NCBI RefSeq assembly: GCF_013401995.1
Contig: NZ_JACBJI010000003.1
Coordinates: 434,001-498,000 of the forward strand
Origin: Flavobacterium agri
GTDB lineage: Bacteria > Bacteroidota > Bacteroidia > Flavobacteriales > Flavobacteriaceae
Direction of reading: 5' to 3'
DNA length: 64,000 bases
Below the pieces are notes generated by a model. That model saw nothing but the letters and a program-made list of their open reading frames with translations. It was not told the origin of the DNA and did no database searches. Positions 23,675-32,033 of this stretch are shown here, piece by piece; position 1 is the stretch's first letter, and each line of letters opens with the position of its first letter. A program made the position numbers and the translations under genes.

Positions 23675-24538
23675 TCAGAATCGATACGTGTCCGTTTCGG
23701 TCGATGGCGCTTTTTGGTTTTCTTCGAATCGTCCTCGATAAATCCTAAGTAGCTTCTCCAGTTCCGAACCTTTTTTATCAAGTTCGAAAACCTGAATTTC
23801 GTGGTAGATGCCTTGTGTCCGAAACACTAACAATTGCTGCATGTGTTTGCCGCGTCGCTTCATGATCACATCTTCTCCCGAAATGTGTTGCCAGCCCGTA
23901 AATTCGCCCTTTTTCTTTTTGAGTCCTTTTTCGTTGAGCACGAGCTGCGGATCGTTGTTGAAATAATCGCGAAGCGCTTTACCTGCAAAGAAAATACCGA
24001 AGGCGATCGAAATCCATCCGAAAATATCCTTTTTTGCAGGAATCGCCAAAAAGATTCCCATGGCAATAAATAAGACGCCCATCAATATCTGGAAAATCTT
24101 TTGCCCTTTCGAGAAATAAATGACGGTTTCGAAAGGAACTCCTTTGTCGTCGTGGAATTCATCGGGCACATTGAATTTGTCGAGCAAACGTTGCCATTGG
24201 GCTTTCTGTTCGGCCGAACGGATTTCCAACTTCTCAGTCCAGCTGTCTCTTCTGCCGATAATTTTGGCTTTGACCGCACGATGTTCGAGTTCATGGACAT
24301 TTCGAACATTCGTGAACGCCCAGATGCGCCAACGCGTTGCGGCGATCGACCAATACACCAAAGGGGTTATGAACACGACGGGAAGTCCTATACCTGCAGC
24401 AAGTCCTTTATTTTCCAATTGTGTAGTACAAACAATGAATACTAGAAATCCGACAAAAAGAATGCCGATCACGGGCAAATTGACAGTATTTCGACCGTGC
24501 TTCAACGCTTGGTCAACAGAGGTATTTTCCTTTTTCAC
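23675..24538 (-). CDS. Membrane protein of unknown function (287 aa)
   Basis: Unrecognised integral membrane protein. Two hydrophobic segments lie near the N-terminus (PVIGILFVGFLVFIVCTTQL and AAGIGLPVVFITPLVYWSIA). They are followed by a ~70-residue soluble stretch with an acidic/basic mix (RNVHELEHRAVKAKIIGRRD), then a second hydrophobic pair (ILMGVLFIAMGIFLAIP and IFGWISIAFGIFFAGKALRD). A C-terminal ~95-residue cytoplasmic-type domain resembles a PH-like fold by its strand pattern (LVLNEKGLKKKKGEFTGWQH, VFRTQGIYHEIQVFEL). The start appears to be GTG at 24538; no earlier ATG fits. It is followed convergently by the ftsY operon with no spacer. Confidence 0.75.
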   Translation of the reverse strand: MKKENTSVDQALKHGRNTVNLPVIGILFVGFLVFIVCTTQLENKGLAAGIGLPVVFITPLVYWSIAATRWRIWAFTNVRNVHELEHRAVKAKIIGRRDSWTEKLEIRSAEQKAQWQRLLDKFNVPDEFHDDKGVPFETVIYFSKGQKIFQILMGVLFIAMGIFLAIPAKKDIFGWISIAFGIFFAGKALRDYFNNDPQLVLNEKGLKKKKGEFTGWQHISGEDVIMKRRGKHMQQLLVFRTQGIYHEIQVFELDKKGSELEKLLRIYRGRFEENQKAPSTETDTYRF

Positions 24539-24555
24539 GCGGCAAAAGTAAAGCT

Positions 24556-25617
24556 TTATTCGATTACCGCATTTATTTTAACCCATAAGTCTTCGTCAAA
24601 GCCCGAAAGCGCCCAATTGCTTTCGTCGGCTGCGTCGCCCATGCGTACGACGACCATTTTCCTGCTCGGGATCACATAGATTTTTTGGTCGTTTTTGCCC
24701 AGTGCCATAAACATATCGGTTGGTCCGCTTGGAATGACGCTTCCCGGGAATTCAAGTTGGCTTTGCGGAAGATGATAACTTGATTCGCCGTTAATCCACC
24801 AAAGATAACCGTACGATTTGTTGATGTTTTGCGACGGGTGAGTGGCTGCATTCAGATAGGATTGCGGAATAACCTGCTCATTTTGCCATTTGCCGTCATT
24901 GAGCGCCAAAAGTCCGAAGCGCGCCATACTTCTCGTGGTCGAGAAATAAACCGAAAGTTCGTCCATTTGCGACCAAAGCCCCGTCATGCCGATTTTGTTC
25001 TTGATATTGGCATCAAAATACGCGTCCCACGTTTGTCCCGATGCCGAAGCGACCACTTGCTGAAGGATCACATACACATTGTCGTAAGCCCAACGCGTGC
25101 CAGCCGGGGCAAGGTAAACCAGACATTCAGGATCAGTGCAATCGCCGTTGGCTGCATCGTCCAGACCCGAAGTCATCGTGAGTAAATGTTTTATGGTGAT
25201 TTGGCTTTCTTGGGTTGGTGTGAGATCCGTCCAGCCTTGTCCCAAATAATCCGAAACAGGATCGTTTATATCAAGAAGGCCTTGTTGCTGCGCGATTCCA
25301 ACGGCAGTAGAAGTCAACGTTTTCCCTGCGCTTGCCCAATACCAGGGCGAAGCCGATGTATGTCCGTTGAAATAGTGTTCCATGACGATCTTACCGTTGA
25401 CGAGGATCATAAAGCTTTTGGAATGCTTGAGTTGCAGAAAGTCGAGCAGCGACTGTATTTGGGATTCGTTCCATCCGAGTTCGGCCGGCGTTTTGGTTTC
25501 CCATGAATCGCCTGAAACCGCAGGAAAATACATGGCTTCAGGAGTAGTGCTGCCATCGTCGTTCGAACAACAGGCCAACGCAAACGCAATCGATAAGGTA
25601 AGTACTATTTTTTTCAT
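24556..25617 (-). CDS. Serine hydrolase lipoprotein, class C beta-lactamase fold
   Basis: An exported lipoprotein of 353 residues. The signal peptide ends at a lipobox near Cys16-Cys17 (MKKIVLTLSIAFALACC). The catalytic Ser-x-x-Lys is S96-A-G-K99 in YWASAGKTLTSTAVGI, and the Tyr-x-Asn is Tyr-Asp-Asn in RWAYDNVYVILQ, as in class C beta-lactamases and DD-peptidases. The third motif (KTG-like) is not obvious. Members of this family are often esterases or peptidases rather than true antibiotic-resistance enzymes; nothing here marks it as a resistance gene. The chosen ATG at 25617 gives a proper signal peptide, whereas the upstream frame extension does not. Confidence 0.88.
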   Translation of the reverse strand: MKKIVLTLSIAFALACCSNDDGSTTPEAMYFPAVSGDSWETKTPAELGWNESQIQSLLDFLQLKHSKSFMILVNGKIVMEHYFNGHTSASPWYWASAGKTLTSTAVGIAQQQGLLDINDPVSDYLGQGWTDLTPTQESQITIKHLLTMTSGLDDAANGDCTDPECLVYLAPAGTRWAYDNVYVILQQVVASASGQTWDAYFDANIKNKIGMTGLWSQMDELSVYFSTTRSMARFGLLALNDGKWQNEQVIPQSYLNAATHPSQNINKSYGYLWWINGESSYHLPQSQLEFPGSVIPSGPTDMFMALGKNDQKIYVIPSRKMVVVRMGDAADESNWALSGFDEDLWVKINAVIE

Positions 25618-25768
25618 CGCAAATCGTCTTTGTCTTAGGATTCCAAAAGTACGCAATGGTTTAATTTGTCGAGCGTCAAAAGTTTGATGGCAGACATCGG
25701 CTTGCGATCATAAGCCAAATTTTTCAAAAAAGCGACACGCACACAACCTTACAAGCTTTTAAAAATGG

Positions 25769-25776
25769 TATTTTTG
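25769..25776 (+). promoter_or_regulatory. -7 box TATTTTTG placed 4 bases before the ATG
   Basis: Perfect TAnnTTTG box ending 4 bases before the ATG at 25781. As with the glycosyltransferase at 15033, the transcript would start at or next to the initiation codon. No TTG was found at -33. Confidence 0.45.
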
Positions 25777-25780
25777 GAAC

Positions 25781-26200
25781 ATGAGATATTTCGCTTCCCT
25801 AATCGTATTTTCACTGTTTTTTACTTCGTGCCAGCACAAGATTTCAAAAGACCAGATCGCCAAACTAAACGGGTATTGGCAAATCGAGAAGGTCATGACG
25901 GCCGATGGCGAACAAAAGGATTATCAAGCCAATACGTCTTACGATTATTTCGAAATAAAAGCCGATAAAGGATTCCGGGCCAAGGTAATGCCGCAACTCG
26001 ACGGCTCTTTCCTGACGAACAATTTGAAGGAGAACGTGACCGTTTCTTACGAAAAAGACGGCACTTACCTCAATTATGTCACCGAATACGCCAAATGGCG
26101 CGAGCAGATCAAGGTTTTGGACGAAAATGAATTCGTGGTCGAAAATGCCCAAAAAATCGAATACCACTACAAAAAAGCAGGACCGATCAAAATCGAATAA
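25781..26200 (+). CDS. Small lipoprotein, lipocalin-like
   Basis: A 139-residue exported lipoprotein: the signal peptide MRYFASLIVFSLFFTSC ends at lipobox Cys17. The remainder reads like a small lipocalin-type barrel (LNGYWQIEKVMTADGEQKDY, then YDYFEIKADKGFRAKVMPQL, TVSYEKDGTYLNYVTEY, EQIKVLDENEFVVEN). This pattern, a GYW near the N-terminus followed by alternating strands, matches Bacteroidota lipocalin-like lipoproteins of unknown ligand. It forms an operon with the DUF721 gene, whose ATG is one base after its TAA. The upstream -7 box is so close to the ATG that the mRNA may be leaderless. Confidence 0.82.
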   Translation: MRYFASLIVFSLFFTSCQHKISKDQIAKLNGYWQIEKVMTADGEQKDYQANTSYDYFEIKADKGFRAKVMPQLDGSFLTNNLKENVTVSYEKDGTYLNYVTEYAKWREQIKVLDENEFVVENAQKIEYHYKKAGPIKIE

Positions 26201-26201
26201 C

Positions 26202-26498
26202 ATGGCAAAACGCATCAGCAACGAAGGCTCTGTAGGCGATGTCCTGAAACACATCATCTCACAGAACAAACTACAACCCGGAATGGATGCGATCGCGGTT
26301 CAGGACGCGTGGTTTTCGCTTATGGGCAACGGTGTGAAAACCTACACGCGTGCGGTCGCCTTGAAAGGGACAACGCTTTACGTGGAATTGACTTCAGCCG
26401 TTTTGAGAGAGGAATTGAGTTACGGGAAATCGAAAATCGTTTCGATGATCAATGAAGAACTTGGAAGGGAAGTGGTGAAAGATGTAGTTTTGAGGTAG
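26202..26498 (+). CDS. DUF721 (DciA-like) protein
   Basis: A cytoplasmic protein of 98 residues of the DUF721 group, whose best-studied members (DciA) help load or move the replicative helicase DnaB. The pattern is seen in VGDVLKHIISQNKLQPGMDA, AWFSLMGNGVKTYTRAVALK, then LYVELTSAVLREELSYGKSK and IVSMINEELGREVV. This is the short, single-domain form. The ATG at 26202 follows the stop of the lipoprotein gene by one base. Although the family link to DnaB is established for some bacteria, its function in flavobacteria is inferred. Confidence 0.86.
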   Translation: MAKRISNEGSVGDVLKHIISQNKLQPGMDAIAVQDAWFSLMGNGVKTYTRAVALKGTTLYVELTSAVLREELSYGKSKIVSMINEELGREVVKDVVLR

Positions 26499-26500
26499 AT

Positions 26501-26575
26501 TTTTGGATTCCGACGAAGGAGGAATCTAGGCTTGTGCGCCTAGGAAGAGATTTCTCCTTCGTCGAAATCCCAAAA
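26501..26575. repeat. Long imperfect inverted repeat (GACGAAGGAG type)
   Basis: An intergenic hairpin whose left arm runs 26501-26530 (TTTTGGATTCCGACGAAGGA then GGAATCTAGG) and whose right arm (26539-26575) is its complement with a few mismatches and insertions (CCTAGG, GATTTCTCCTTCGTCGAAATC, CCAAAA). It lies directly after the DUF721 stop. Sequences of this pattern recur in intergenic DNA of Bacteroidota as I recall it; only one copy is seen here. Confidence 0.65.
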
Positions 26576-26606
26576 AAAATCCCGTCCAATCAAGAACGGA
26601 ATCTCA
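26572..26606 (-). terminator. Terminator downstream of ndk
   Basis: On the minus strand, stem ATTCCGT/ACGGGAT (26579-26585 with 26596-26602, one G-T pair), followed by eight T. It lies about 45 bases after the ndk stop and overlaps the edge of the preceding foldback. Confidence 0.6.
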
Positions 26607-26650
26607 TATTTTCAACAGAATCAGCTTACTGCTTAAAGCGTACTGCCATC

Positions 26651-27070
26651 TTAAAACTGCTCGCGTCCGGCAAAGTGGAAAGCGCCTTCAATAGCCGCGT
26701 TCTCATCGCTGTCAGAACCGTGAACCGCGTTCTCGCCGATTGATTTCGCATATTTTTTACGGATGGTTCCTTCTGCCGCGTCAGCCGGGTTCGTAGCTCC
26801 GATAAGTGTACGGAAAGCCTCAACCGCGTTGTCTTTTTCAAGGATTGCAGCCACGATCGGTCCGCGAGTCATGAACTCAACCAATTCGCCGAAAAACGGA
26901 CGCGCGTTGTGTATCGCGTAGAATTGTTCCGCATCAGCCTTTGTCAATTGCGTCAATTTCAAAGAAACGATCTTGAAGCCCGCTTCTGTAATCATATTCA
27001 AGATTCCACCGATGTTGCCAGCCTCGACAGCATCAGGCTTGATCATTGTAAAAGTTCTGTTAGTTGCCAT
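26651..27070 (-). CDS. ndk: Nucleoside-diphosphate kinase
   Basis: Ndk transfers the gamma-phosphate of ATP to other NDPs and balances nucleotide pools. At 139 residues it has the normal length. The N-terminus [20 protein letters not shown], the [15 protein letters not shown] block and the active-site His117 in [17 protein letters not shown] are all present. The start ATG 27070 is preferred to the longer frame (27094), since family members begin close to RTFTMIKP. It is transcribed alone, with a terminator downstream and a divergent spacer to bshC. Confidence 0.97.
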   Translation of the reverse strand: MATNRTFTMIKPDAVEAGNIGGILNMITEAGFKIVSLKLTQLTKADAEQFYAIHNARPFFGELVEFMTRGPIVAAILEKDNAVEAFRTLIGATNPADAAEGTIRKKYAKSIGENAVHGSDSDENAAIEGAFHFAGREQF

Positions 27071-27176
27071 AGTGCTTTTTAAAATTTGGCGCAAAAATAA
27101 GGCGATAAACCGAATAAAAAAAAGAATAAGAATGCCTTTTCAGGCAATTTTTCAAAAAACGCCGATAATCGCGATG

Positions 27177-28763
27177 TCAAATGACGATAATGTCAAAACG
27201 CTGTTCCAAAGGTTTTAACGTGCGCAAAAGAGTAGGAACGAGGTTTTCTCCGGCTTCGATGTAAAACTCCGAAAAGTTCGCCTGCCGTTCCTGCAAACCT
27301 TGGAACGGAAAAAGTTCGTTTTGCAGATTCGTGAGTCTCTCGAGTTCGTCCGCGTGTTTGCGTTTTTGCGCTTTGAGCAGACGTTTCTCGAGGTTTTCCA
27401 ATCCCTTGGTTTGTTTGGCTTCCTGCGCTTTTACGGCTCCCGAAAACGACCTGTCGGTTTGTTCGGAAAGCGCGAAAAGATCAGCGAATTGCTTTTGCAG
27501 CGCGAGTTTTTGTGGAAGAAGATTTAACGGAAATTCCGAAAATTCGGCAACTTTGCGATTCACGAGTTCAGCTTGCTTCGTAAACAAATCCTTCCAGCTC
27601 AATCCCAAATTGTCGGCTTTTTTCGCTTGTTTTTCTGAAGAAAGCAAAACCGAATTCCGAACGAGCAACACAGGGAAAGTCACATCAACCGCATCGAAAA
27701 ACGCCTTGAGCTCAAGCCAGTACGCGATTTCGCCTCCGCCGCCGATGTAGCATAAATTCGGAAGGATGACTTCTTGGTAAAGCGGCCTCATGATCACGTT
27801 CGGACTGAATTTCTGCGGATTTTTATCGACTTCCGACAAAATTTCTTCCGTCGAAAAAGCGATTGAAGTCTCGTTCACGACGTATTTTCCGTTTTCGAAA
27901 ACGATGCGTTCGCGAAGTTTGTCGTCCAGATAAAACAAGTTGATTTCACGAGGATTCACCTGAACGTTATATCCGAAATCTGTTATTGTTTCGGACACTT
28001 TTTGATAAGAAACGCGCTCGGTCAATTCCTGCTTCACATAAGGCGCGAAAAGTCGCTTCAGATCACGGTCGTCACCGTCGATAATCACCAAGCCGTATTG
28101 GCCGAAAAGTTCATTGGCGAGCCAACGTGTCGCTTCGGTAAGATTTTGGTGTGCTATGTAGGCTTTTTGGAAAAGATCGGTGATTTTTTTCGCATTTTCA
28201 GACGGCCCTAAATCCTGTTTGAAAAGCTCGAGTAAACTATTCAACCCTTCGGTAGACAAACGTCCGACAGCTCCTGAGCTTTCGCGATTCCAACGGAACT
28301 TTTTGCCTTTGAAATTGAAATACGAAATCTCTTCGAAATCGTGGTCTTCGGTCGCCATCCAATAAACCGGGACGAAGTCGTTCTGCGGATAGTTTTCTTT
28401 CAATTCTTTCGCCAGATTCACCGCCGAAATGATCTTGTACAAAAAGTACAGCGGCCCCGTGAAAAGATTGAGTTGATGCCCCGTTGTTACGGTAAAAGTC
28501 GTGTTTTTCGAAAGCAGTTCGATGTTCGTTCGGGTAGCCGATGAAACATCGAAACCGGCATATTGTCTTGTAAGCGATTCGACGAGAACCTGTCTGTTTT
28601 CCGACCGGAAATTCTTGCCTTTTTCGTTAATCTGATCCTTGAAGTTGTCGATCGACGGAAAACGGTTGTACCAACTTTTAAGCTCGGGTTTCTGATTGAG
28701 GTAATCGACGATCAAAGAAGAAAAATAACCCGAATCCTGATAGCTGATACAGTCGCTTGGCAT
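27177..28763 (-). CDS. bshC: Bacillithiol biosynthesis cysteine-adding enzyme BshC
   Basis: BshC catalyses the last step of bacillithiol formation, adding cysteine to glucosaminyl-malate. The 528-residue length fits the family. Recognisable features are TVTTGHQLNLFTGPLYFLYK (an adenylyltransferase-like HxGH-type start), NDFVPVYWMATEDHDFEEIS, YNVQVNPREINLFYL and LPNLCYIGGGGEIAYWLELK, followed by a long C-terminal coiled coil (SEQTDRSFSGAVKAQEAKQT, then RLLKAQKRKHADELERLTNL). The frame could extend 71 codons upstream, but the ATG at 28763 gives the family N-terminus. No other bsh gene is nearby. It implies bacillithiol as a low-molecular-weight thiol in this organism. Confidence 0.95.
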   Translation of the reverse strand: MPSDCISYQDSGYFSSLIVDYLNQKPELKSWYNRFPSIDNFKDQINEKGKNFRSENRQVLVESLTRQYAGFDVSSATRTNIELLSKNTTFTVTTGHQLNLFTGPLYFLYKIISAVNLAKELKENYPQNDFVPVYWMATEDHDFEEISYFNFKGKKFRWNRESSGAVGRLSTEGLNSLLELFKQDLGPSENAKKITDLFQKAYIAHQNLTEATRWLANELFGQYGLVIIDGDDRDLKRLFAPYVKQELTERVSYQKVSETITDFGYNVQVNPREINLFYLDDKLRERIVFENGKYVVNETSIAFSTEEILSEVDKNPQKFSPNVIMRPLYQEVILPNLCYIGGGGEIAYWLELKAFFDAVDVTFPVLLVRNSVLLSSEKQAKKADNLGLSWKDLFTKQAELVNRKVAEFSEFPLNLLPQKLALQKQFADLFALSEQTDRSFSGAVKAQEAKQTKGLENLEKRLLKAQKRKHADELERLTNLQNELFPFQGLQERQANFSEFYIEAGENLVPTLLRTLKPLEQRFDIIVI

Positions 28764-28899
28764 AGTCAAATTGAAAAAGTTGCTCAAAAATACGAAAAGA
28801 ATTTTGCCGCCTTTTCCCGTAGGGAAAGTTTTATGACGAATGCATTTGGTCGATAAAATTTCGAATTCGGATTTGGAAATCTCAAAAACTATTTTAAAT

Positions 28900-29080
28900 C
28901 TTTGCCACCAGAAATGTATAACTCTTAAAACCAAACGCGATGCGTCTATACCAAAGTTTTGACCAAAACAGCACACCGAAGGGATTCCGTGTGTTCGCGT
29001 CTTCGTGTTTTCTCAAAGTTTAGCCACTAACTAACCTCAATATGAAAAACCCGAAGGCCATTTAGTCTCCGGGTTTTTTT
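28900..29080 (+). ncRNA. Candidate small RNA ending in an orphan terminator
   Basis: No plus-strand gene precedes the terminator at 29045-29080. In the 170 bases before it, AATCTTTGCC (about 28898-28907) resembles the end of a -7 region, and CACACCGA/TCCGTGTG (around 28970-28992) forms a hairpin with one mismatch. Together these could be a small RNA. Evidence is weak; the element might also be remains of a lost gene. Confidence 0.25.
29045..29080 (+). terminator. Orphan intrinsic terminator
   Basis: Stem AAAAACCCG/CGGGTTTTT (29045-29053 with 29070-29078) with a 16-base loop and a trailing T run on the plus strand. No recognised plus-strand gene ends upstream of it. Confidence 0.65.
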
Positions 29081-29152
29081 GTGGATTTCACTTTCCTGTC
29101 CCGGAGTTTTTTGACTGTCATTCATCTTGCCACCGATTCGGCTGATGAAAGC

Positions 29153-29380
29153 TTAGCCACGAATTATCCGATTATCACAAATGGTTTTGGCCACGAATTA
29201 CACGAATTACACAAATTCAGACCTGACCGACAAGTGATCGCTTTTCGATTAAAGATTTCACGAATCAGATTTGAAATAGAAACCCAACAAAATCGGACAT
29301 AACCGATTAGTGTCATTTCAGCTCAAAGTCTGCAGCTTCACATTTGTGATATTCGTGTCATTCGTGGCAAAAAAAAAGCC
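29153..29380. repeat. Foldback repeat with GCCACGAATT ends, locus A
   Basis: The left part contains TTAGCCACGAATTATCCG and a second GGCCACGAATTACACGAATT; the right end (29354-29371) is the opposite orientation, ATTCGTGTCATTCGTGGCAA, followed by a run of A. Short ACGAATTAC units repeat in tandem. The same bounded arrangement occurs at 38367-38566. The right end lies just before rtcB. Confidence 0.6.
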
Positions 29381-29412
29381 ATACGTGGCCCAAAATCACA
29401 ACAAAAATCATC

Positions 29413-30804
29413 ATGGGAAATAAACTCTCAGGGAAAGACCTCATAAAATTAGGCTTCCCGAAAAATAACGCGATCAACATCGCGCTCGGGCAAATCAACC
29501 GTTACCGCAAAAAAGAAAAAAAGGAACGCATACTGCTCGAAGCAAAACAAGTGCTGCTCAACCCCGAAAAATTCACCGCAGACGGGACTTGGGGAAAAGT
29601 AGCCGAAGGATTGACCAAACCGGTCGAAGTAAAGTTCAACGAATTGATGAACACGCGCGCACCGTTCTCAATTTTCGGGGAAAACGAAATCGACGAGCAA
29701 GCCAAACGGCAGTTGTACGACGCTCTCAAATTGCCGATAGCGGTTTCCGGAGCATTGATGCCAGACGCGCATTCGGGTTACGGATTGCCGATAGGAGGCG
29801 TTCTCGCGACAGACAACGCCGTGATTCCATACGGAGTCGGTGTCGATATCGGATGCCGCATGAGCTTGTCGATTTTCGATTTGCCGGCATCTTTCCTCAA
29901 AGGAAAAGACCACATGTTGGTCCAGATCCTCAAGGAACACACGAAGTTCGGCATGACCGAAACGCACAAGATCAAAGCCGATCACGAGATTTTCGCCCGA
30001 AACGAGTTCAGCGAAATCCCGTTCGTGAAAGCCTTGCTCGACAAAGCCTACAAGCAGCTTGGAACATCGGGCGGCGGCAACCATTTCGTCGAATTCGGGA
30101 TCGTCGATCTCACTTCGGATCATCCGGAATGGAAAATGGGAGCGGGGTCGTATTTCGCGGTCCTGTCGCACAGCGGCTCTCGCGGACTCGGTGCCAACAT
30201 CGCTAAGCAATACACGTATCTGGCGACGAAGCAATGTCCGCTTCCGAAGCAAGTGCAACATCTGGCGTGGCTCGACCTGGACACGCACGACGGTCACGAA
30301 TACTGGCTTGCGATGAATCTTGCGGGCGATTACGCAAAGGCGTGCCACGACGACATTCACCGTCGGATCGGAAAAGCGCTAGGCAAAAAACCGTCAGTCA
30401 CGATCGAAAACCACCACAATTTCGCGTGGAAGGAAATCGTCGACGGACAAGAACGCATCGTACACAGGAAAGGCGCGACTCCGGCGGCAAAAGGCGAACT
30501 CGGCATCATTCCGGGTTCTATGACGGCACCGGGATTTATCGTTCGCGGAAAAGGAAATGCAGAAAGCCTGAATTCGGCTTCTCACGGAGCCGGAAGATTG
30601 TTTTCACGTGCCAAGTGCAAGCAGAACTTTACCCAAAGCGACATCAAGAAAGTGTTGGCTGCGGCCGATGTGACACTTGTCGGAGGTAATATAGACGAAG
30701 CGCCGATGGCTTACAAAGACATCCGAAAAGTCATGGCGAACCAAACCGAGCTCGTCGAAGTGCTGGGTACGTTCACGCCCAAAATCGTAAGAATGGATCG
30801 CTGA
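29413..30804 (+). CDS. rtcB: RNA ligase RtcB
   Basis: RtcB joins RNA 2',3'-cyclic phosphate (or 3'-phosphate) ends to 5'-hydroxyl ends using GTP and Mn2+. All core motifs are visible: [19 protein letters not shown], metal ligand Cys148 in [36 protein letters not shown], the metal-binding [10 protein letters not shown], and the guanylated-His loop [19 protein letters not shown]. It has a ~60-residue basic N-terminal extension compared with E. coli RtcB (463 versus about 408 residues), and its HSGYG motif differs from the HLGKG of housekeeping enzymes. The TGA overlaps the prfH ATG. In this company its probable substrate is cleaved rRNA rather than tRNA. Confidence 0.96.
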   Translation: MGNKLSGKDLIKLGFPKNNAINIALGQINRYRKKEKKERILLEAKQVLLNPEKFTADGTWGKVAEGLTKPVEVKFNELMNTRAPFSIFGENEIDEQAKRQLYDALKLPIAVSGALMPDAHSGYGLPIGGVLATDNAVIPYGVGVDIGCRMSLSIFDLPASFLKGKDHMLVQILKEHTKFGMTETHKIKADHEIFARNEFSEIPFVKALLDKAYKQLGTSGGGNHFVEFGIVDLTSDHPEWKMGAGSYFAVLSHSGSRGLGANIAKQYTYLATKQCPLPKQVQHLAWLDLDTHDGHEYWLAMNLAGDYAKACHDDIHRRIGKALGKKPSVTIENHHNFAWKEIVDGQERIVHRKGATPAAKGELGIIPGSMTAPGFIVRGKGNAESLNSASHGAGRLFSRAKCKQNFTQSDIKKVLAAADVTLVGGNIDEAPMAYKDIRKVMANQTELVEVLGTFTPKIVRMDR

Positions 30805-31496
30805 TGGAAAAGTTTTTACAAATCACATCAGGTCGCGGTCCGGCCGAATGTACGTGGGTCGTCGCCCAGGTTTTGAAGAAAATGTTGGAAGAAGCCGATG
30901 CGGAAAATCTCGAAGCGTCGGTCATCCAACACCAATCCGGGCAACAAAACGCAACGGTGGAAACGGCGACGGTAAAAATTTCGGGCAAATCGGCTGAAGA
31001 TTTTGCCAAATCATGGGTCGGAACAATCCAATGGATCGGACAAAGTCAATTCCGCAAGATGCACAAACGCAAGAACTGGTTCATCGGCGTTTTCGAGATC
31101 GACATGTCTAAATCGGTACAGATTTCCGAAAAAGACATTTCGTACCAGGCCATGCGAAGTTCGGGAGCTGGCGGACAACACGTGAACAAAGTGAGTTCGG
31201 CAGTACGCGCAACGCATCTCCCGACGGGAATTTCGGTCGTCTCACAAGACAGCCGTTCCCAACATCAGAACAAAAAACTGGCCACCGAGCGCCTTCTGGT
31301 AAAACTGGAAAGCGAAAAGTTGGAACAGGTGAAACGACAGGTTTTCTCGGAATGGGAAAACCAATTGAACGTGCAACGCGGCAATCCTGTGCGCACGTTT
31401 TCAGGATCAGATTTTAAGAACAAGCCGCCCGTGAAAGGCTTCAAAACCGAACGAAGGCGGCTCAAAAACGATTTACGCAATGAAGACTATCAATAA
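30804..31496 (+). CDS. prfH: Peptide chain release factor H (PrfH)
   Basis: PrfH is a release-factor homologue that keeps the peptidyl-tRNA hydrolysis domain but lacks the stop-codon recognition domain. The catalytic GGQ is at residues 123-125 in [18 protein letters not shown], followed by [14 protein letters not shown]. The C-terminal helix with [20 protein letters not shown] is basic as in release factors. It begins with a PrfH-type domain ([20 protein letters not shown]). Known biology: PrfH frees peptides from ribosomes nicked in the 16S decoding centre, and the partner RtcB re-ligates the rRNA. Its ATG shares one base with the rtcB TGA, and its end overlaps the TPR gene by 17 bases. Confidence 0.94.
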   Translation: MEKFLQITSGRGPAECTWVVAQVLKKMLEEADAENLEASVIQHQSGQQNATVETATVKISGKSAEDFAKSWVGTIQWIGQSQFRKMHKRKNWFIGVFEIDMSKSVQISEKDISYQAMRSSGAGGQHVNKVSSAVRATHLPTGISVVSQDSRSQHQNKKLATERLLVKLESEKLEQVKRQVFSEWENQLNVQRGNPVRTFSGSDFKNKPPVKGFKTERRRLKNDLRNEDYQ

Positions 31497-32016
31497 ATTT
31501 TTGGCCCAAGCCATCGACTGCTATCCGGGAAATCTCGAGGCAAGTATCGAAGCGCTCGATTACGCATTGTCTTATGACGATAAAAACACTATGACGCTTT
31601 GTCTGTACGGACGTTTGATGAGCGAACAGCTTTTGAGGTTCGAAGAGGCGAAGTCCTTTTTCGAGCGTGCATTGGCCATCGACATCAATGCGGTAGAGAT
31701 TTATCCACATTACATCAGGACACTTGCCAACAACGAAGATTTCGAACAAGCCAAAAAGCTCGCGGCATTTGCCATTACGGTAAAAGGTATCAACAAATAC
31801 CAGCTAGCCGAGGCCAAAATCGACCTCTTCGAAAAGATGCACGCGTTCGACGAAGCCGAGTCTGCGATTGCCGAAGCCAAGTTGTGGCACGTTTGCTCTT
31901 GGGATTTGAACGATTTGGAAGCTGCCGAAAAACGCATCAAAATGAAGCGCGACTTGGTCGATGGCAAGCAGCCAAACCAAAAAAATAAAAAGAAAAAGAA
32001 GGAAAAAGCCGCATAA
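31480..32016 (+). CDS. TPR protein coupled to rtcB-prfH
   Basis: A 178-residue protein with helix pairs of tetratricopeptide type: [20 protein letters not shown], then [35 protein letters not shown] and [20 protein letters not shown]. It ends in a very basic tail (KKKKKEKAA). There is no signal peptide or membrane segment. The ATG lies 17 bases inside prfH, so translation is coupled and the protein is expected in the same amount and place. TPR repeats mediate protein-protein contacts, and the Lys tail may contact RNA, so a scaffold or adaptor for RtcB, PrfH or the damaged ribosome is a reasonable inference. I know of no described function. Confidence 0.85.
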   Translation: MKTINKFLAQAIDCYPGNLEASIEALDYALSYDDKNTMTLCLYGRLMSEQLLRFEEAKSFFERALAIDINAVEIYPHYIRTLANNEDFEQAKKLAAFAITVKGINKYQLAEAKIDLFEKMHAFDEAESAIAEAKLWHVCSWDLNDLEAAEKRIKMKRDLVDGKQPNQKNKKKKKEKAA

Positions 32017-32028
32017 AAGCGGCTTTTT
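32003..32028. terminator. Bidirectional terminator between TPR and T9SS genes
   Basis: Stem AAAAAGCCGC/GCGGCTTTTT (32003-32012 with 32019-32028) with a 6-base loop spans the TPR stop codon. T runs follow on both strands, so it serves both the plus-strand operon and the convergent minus-strand gene. Confidence 0.85.
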
Positions 32029-32033
32029 TGTTT

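Larger units (their letters stand above)
28764..29412. other. Long divergent spacer between bshC and rtcB
   Basis: About 650 bases without a credible gene. It contains a possible small RNA ending in an orphan terminator (29045-29080) and a foldback repeat region (29153-29380) bounded by GCCACGAATT-type ends that stops 32 bases before the rtcB start. No TAnnTTTG box in front of rtcB was found. The plus-strand frame at 29081-29302 is built mostly of the repeat and is not called. Confidence 0.6.

Noticed and set aside
24556..25617. Serine hydrolase as an antibiotic resistance gene
   Set aside because: The class C fold alone is not evidence; the third catalytic motif is unclear and there is no mobile context, so only a hydrolase is called.
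29081..29302. 73-codon frame upstream of rtcB
   Set aside because: Made largely of the GCCACGAATT repeat; no signal peptide, motif or promoter.
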